This document shows, piece by piece, positions 61,252 to 64,000 of a DNA stretch of 64,000 nucleotides. This stretch comes from Mucor racemosus (lineage: Eukaryota; Mucoromycota; Mucoromycetes; Mucorales; Mucoraceae), in contig JAPEHQ010000006.1 in the NCBI GenBank assembly GCA_027405735.1, positions 682,001 to 746,000 of the forward strand. Reading direction: 5' to 3'. A model generated the notes under the pieces. It was not told where the DNA came from and did not search any database. It worked only from the letters and a program-made list of their open reading frames with translations. Numbering within the stretch: position 1 is the first letter of the stretch; each line of letters starts with the position of its first letter. Made by a program: the position numbers and the translations under genes.

Positions 61252-61259
61252 TATAAAAG
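61252..61259 (+). promoter_or_regulatory. TATA box upstream of the PL14-like gene
   Basis: TATAAAAG followed by a long pyrimidine-rich stretch (ttatttcttttcttttctcc), 170 bp before the ATG. A second TATA-like run at 61402-61409 is too close to the start to be the main one. Confidence 0.4.
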
Positions 61260-61429
61260 AAAGCATGCCAACGTTTCTATTATTTCTTTTCTTTTCTCCT
61301 TTTTCAATTATTATATTTCTTTTTCTATTATCGCTTGCTTCTTCATTTAATTAAGAAAAAGTAATAGTGGTCCCTTCCCATTCATTTATTCAGTGAAAAT
61401 ATATAAAAAAAAATATAATATCAATCACT

Positions 61430-62520
61430 ATGCTCAAATCTAACTATTTAATCTTGCTTTCCGTTGTTTTGATGTGCTTGTTCTCAAGCATCGAAGCCGG
61501 AAAAACAAAGACCTGGAAATTTTATAATTGGAACAAATACGGTAAAGCTACCGTCGGCAAAGGCAGCGTCTGGGACAAAGCCTGGGGAATCCCTGAGCAC
61601 GGTGGATGGCTTTGGAATTGGAAAAACGCTGAAAATTTAAAGAACGTTCTCGTCAAGGATCCCTCTGGTAAAAAGAAGGATCTTCATCTTCGCGTAGTTT
61701 ACCCCAAGGGCTCAAGAAACCCTGAAGCTAAGATTGTCGGTGGTCTTGGACTTAAAGCTGAACCACTTACTATCGATAATAAAGTAAAAACCGTCGAATT
61801 CCAATACAGCGTCTACTTTCCTAAAGGATTCGACTTTGTCAGAGGTATGCAAACGATATTAATATTCTAATAATCAATTATTTTTTAACATTTGTATGTA
61901 CTTCTAGGTGGTAAACTTCCTGGTCTTTACGGTGGTCATGGTGATTGTACTGGTGGTATTGATTCAAACAAATGCTTCACTACAAGGTGCGTATATAAAA
62001 TGCAAAATGTAGCACAAATATTAATCATTTGTTTCTTTTCACATTGAAATGATATAGAATCATGTGGCGTGACAACGGCGTTGGTGAAATTTATGCTTAT
62101 TTGCCATCTTCAAAGCAAAGATCCGATCTCTGTGACAACAAGGTTAATATTTGTAATCCTGATTACGGCTACAGTTTAGGCCGTGGTACATTCAAGTTCA
62201 AAACCGGAAAGTGGGTTTCTGTTCGTCAAGTTCTTACTATCAATACTGTTGGTAAGCAAAATGGCAAACTCTCTCTCTACATTAATGGAAAGCGTGCCAT
62301 GACTCAAACTAAGCTTGTCTTCCGTACAAACAGCACTGGTCGTGTTGCTGGTATTAGTAAGTTACATGAACAAAATGATCTCAATATACATCATTAATTC
62401 TTTTGCCCTCTTCTTTCTATAGTGTTCCATACTTTCTTTGGTGGTTCCGATAATACTTGGAAGACTCCCAAGACACAATATTCCTACTTCAAGAACTTTA
62501 GTCTCAAGACCATTTCTTAG
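61430..62520 (+). CDS. secreted polysaccharide lyase family 14-like protein
   Basis: Likely an extracellular lyase acting on uronic-acid polysaccharides (glucuronan or alginate-like), which are wall components in Mucorales. The four exons are 61430-61844, 61908-61986, 62058-62356 and 62423-62520, giving 296 aa and ending in TAG. A signal peptide is clear (MLKSNYLILLSVVLMCLFSSIEAG). The order of motifs follows PL14: VEFQYSVYFPKGFDFVRGGK, then LPGLYGG, CFTTRIMWRDNGVGEIYAYLP, YSLGRGTFKFKTGKWVSVRQ, LYINGKR, and MFHTFFGGSDNTWKTPK with a final YFKNF. The beta-jelly-roll fold and secretion are known for the family; the substrate here is inferred. All splice sites are GT-AG and phases agree. Confidence 0.85.
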
Positions 62521-63806
62521 ATGATATTTACTTCCAACCTATTCTGCGCCATTATATTATATTCGTATCAACATTTTATGCAAACAAGATGCGTCTATAT
62601 ACCCTCATTCCTTACCCTCTCCAATTTTTTTTTTATTCTTTTTTTTTTTTTGGCTGATCATAGACAATGTCAAATAGATTTAATAAATTTGCCTTGAATC
62701 ATTTCTTTGCACTCAACTAAAACATGAATTCCATGCTTTTCAATTATACAGCGAAACAATATCTTTGCTTGATCTGGTTTAGATTAACTTTAACTCTTGT
62801 AATATCCAAATATTCTACAAAGATAATGAACTTTCTTTTTTGTATCAATCAAACGAGTAGAATCCAGAAATCTTATTTTTTATTGTTGCCATAGCTAACA
62901 ATAAAAGAATCTTGAGAATATGAGTTTACAATATATTAAATAAGATTTCTCTTTATTTGTACCAATAATTTATGAAACCATGTGTAACACTTTTATATAA
63001 TATGTCATTAATATTATTTAATAGAAGAACATTCCATAAATACTAATATCTTTGACCTATGTTTTTTTCAATAATAGCTACATATATTGAAACTACATAT
63101 AAATTTACACCTTCAAATACGCACTGGACGCCATTAGACTTGAATTGCAATGTCTAAAGGAAACAGCGTATTTTGTTCCTGAAATCAGAGTTTCACGCTT
63201 ATTTTGATCTGATAATTGAGCATTACAAGGCAGAATTTAAAGAATTTTTGGCGAGATAAAACAGGTTCCGTAAGAATAATAGATATTGAAGAATATTTGA
63301 TAACTTCTAAATTACACAAAAACACTTTTTAACTAAAAAACATCGCTAAAATTATTTAACTTAAAAGCCATTTTGAAATAGCATATCAAATTCGATTATT
63401 TCTGTATTTTCTCACAATTCAAGAGATTATTCTGTAATCACTTCCCAAATTAAACAATGCTTACGGATGTAATTAAAACAACTATATACATCAATATATT
63501 ATTGTATTTTATCTGAGATACTTACGAACCTGATGGTACCTTTACTTGTTCTAGACTTTATATAATAATCAATTGTTTCTTTTTATTTTGTTGTATTGAA
63601 ATAATAACCATAAAGATTTTAAAATAAAGCCAAAAGGTAAAATACATTATTTATATCTTCTCAAATGTATGAAAATAGTATCGCGTCAGAGATACAAACT
63701 ATGTGTGTATTCTTTTGTATACATTTGATGAATCTACAATAAAACATATATCACAGCACAGGGAGTTGGTATTTCAAACTCCGCCATAAAAAATGTAAAA
63801 AGGTTT
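62521..63806. other. intergenic, no gene seen
   Basis: The 3' flank of the PL14-like gene (T-rich, with ATTATATTATATTC and T-runs near 62626-62651) and AT-rich sequence. T-runs on the minus strand near 63786-63803 could terminate the tRNA transcript. Confidence 0.5.
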
Positions 63807-63878
63807 TGGAGAAAGCAAGGTTTGAACTCGCGACCTTTTCTATGCGAAAGAAATGTGATACCACTACACCATTTCCCC
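63807..63878 (-). tRNA. tRNA-Ala (anticodon CGC)
   Basis: On the minus strand a full cloverleaf can be drawn. The acceptor arm is GGGGAAA/TTTCTCC with a G3-T70 wobble, the alanine identity pair, and discriminator A73. The D arm has GTG/CAC with a GGTA loop (TAGTGGTAT). The anticodon stem is TTTCT/AGAAA with loop TTCGCAT, giving CGC. The T arm is GCGAG-TTCAAAC-CTTGC. No intron is present. T-runs follow in the direction of transcription (complement of 63786-63803), suitable for RNA polymerase III termination. Anticodon and G3-U70 agree on alanine. Confidence 0.88.
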
Positions 63879-64000
63879 AAGGTAAGCGCTTTTTTTTGCG
63901 CTGTTTTATATATCCCTAAAATTATATTTTAAGTCACGTGACTGCACGTGATGCAATTTGTTTGTATTGGATCTCTGATCAGCAATGAAGACGGTATACT

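Overview
This is eukaryotic DNA, most likely from a Mucorales fungus (Mucoromycota). The sequence is AT-rich. Genes are split by short introns (about 45-110 nt) with GTAAGT/GTATGT-type donors. The gene content fits: CotH-type spore-coat kinase homologues, a fused cytochrome b5/front-end fatty acid desaturase with three histidine boxes that closely resembles Mucor/Rhizopus delta-6 desaturases, a PL14-like polysaccharide lyase, and fungal housekeeping genes. I cannot name the species from sequence alone.

Layout. 0-0.85 kb: the 3' end of ribosomal protein L11 (uL5), then APC11 on the minus strand. 0.85-15.3 kb: a gene-poor block of nested, decayed repeats (families A, B and C, a probable solo LTR and further insertions). 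15.7-21.1 kb: a divergent CotH pair, in which the minus-strand copy is a pseudogene with four in-frame stops and the plus-strand copy is intact (569 aa). 21.8-22.3 kb: a small uncharacterised gene. 22.3-28.6 kb: gene-poor, with repeats and one orphan terminal exon. 28.6-29.9 kb: a Rae1-type WD40 gene with one premature stop. 30.2-33.7 kb: an intact 12-exon CLC chloride transporter. 34.4-42.4 kb: a second repeat block holding inverted or direct copies of the same A, B and C families, an LTR-like segment and a long inverted repeat. 43.4-46.7 kb: a 123-bp tandem duplication, a frameshifted gene with a PD-(D/E)XK nuclease-like signature, and a transposase remnant ending in a Tc1/pogo-type terminus. 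46.9-50.3 kb: a Rab11/Ypt31 GTPase and the delta-6 desaturase. 51.2 kb: a small gene. 54.9-57.4 kb: a minus-strand NTE1 (patatin phospholipase) pseudogene. 58.3-59.7 kb: RPL3, which has an 8-nt microexon. 61.4-62.5 kb: the PL14-like secreted lyase. 63.8 kb: tRNA-Ala(CGC) on the minus strand.

The genes do not form an operon or an obvious cluster; they are ordinary independent eukaryotic units. Several intact genes carry a TATA box 40-90 bp before the ATG. The striking features are the high load of broken genes (CotH, Rae1-like, NTE1, the nuclease-like gene) and transposon nesting deep enough to order some insertions relative to each other. The best candidate for something poorly described is the nuclease-like gene at 44.3-46.1 kb. 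The shared repeat family A is the second.
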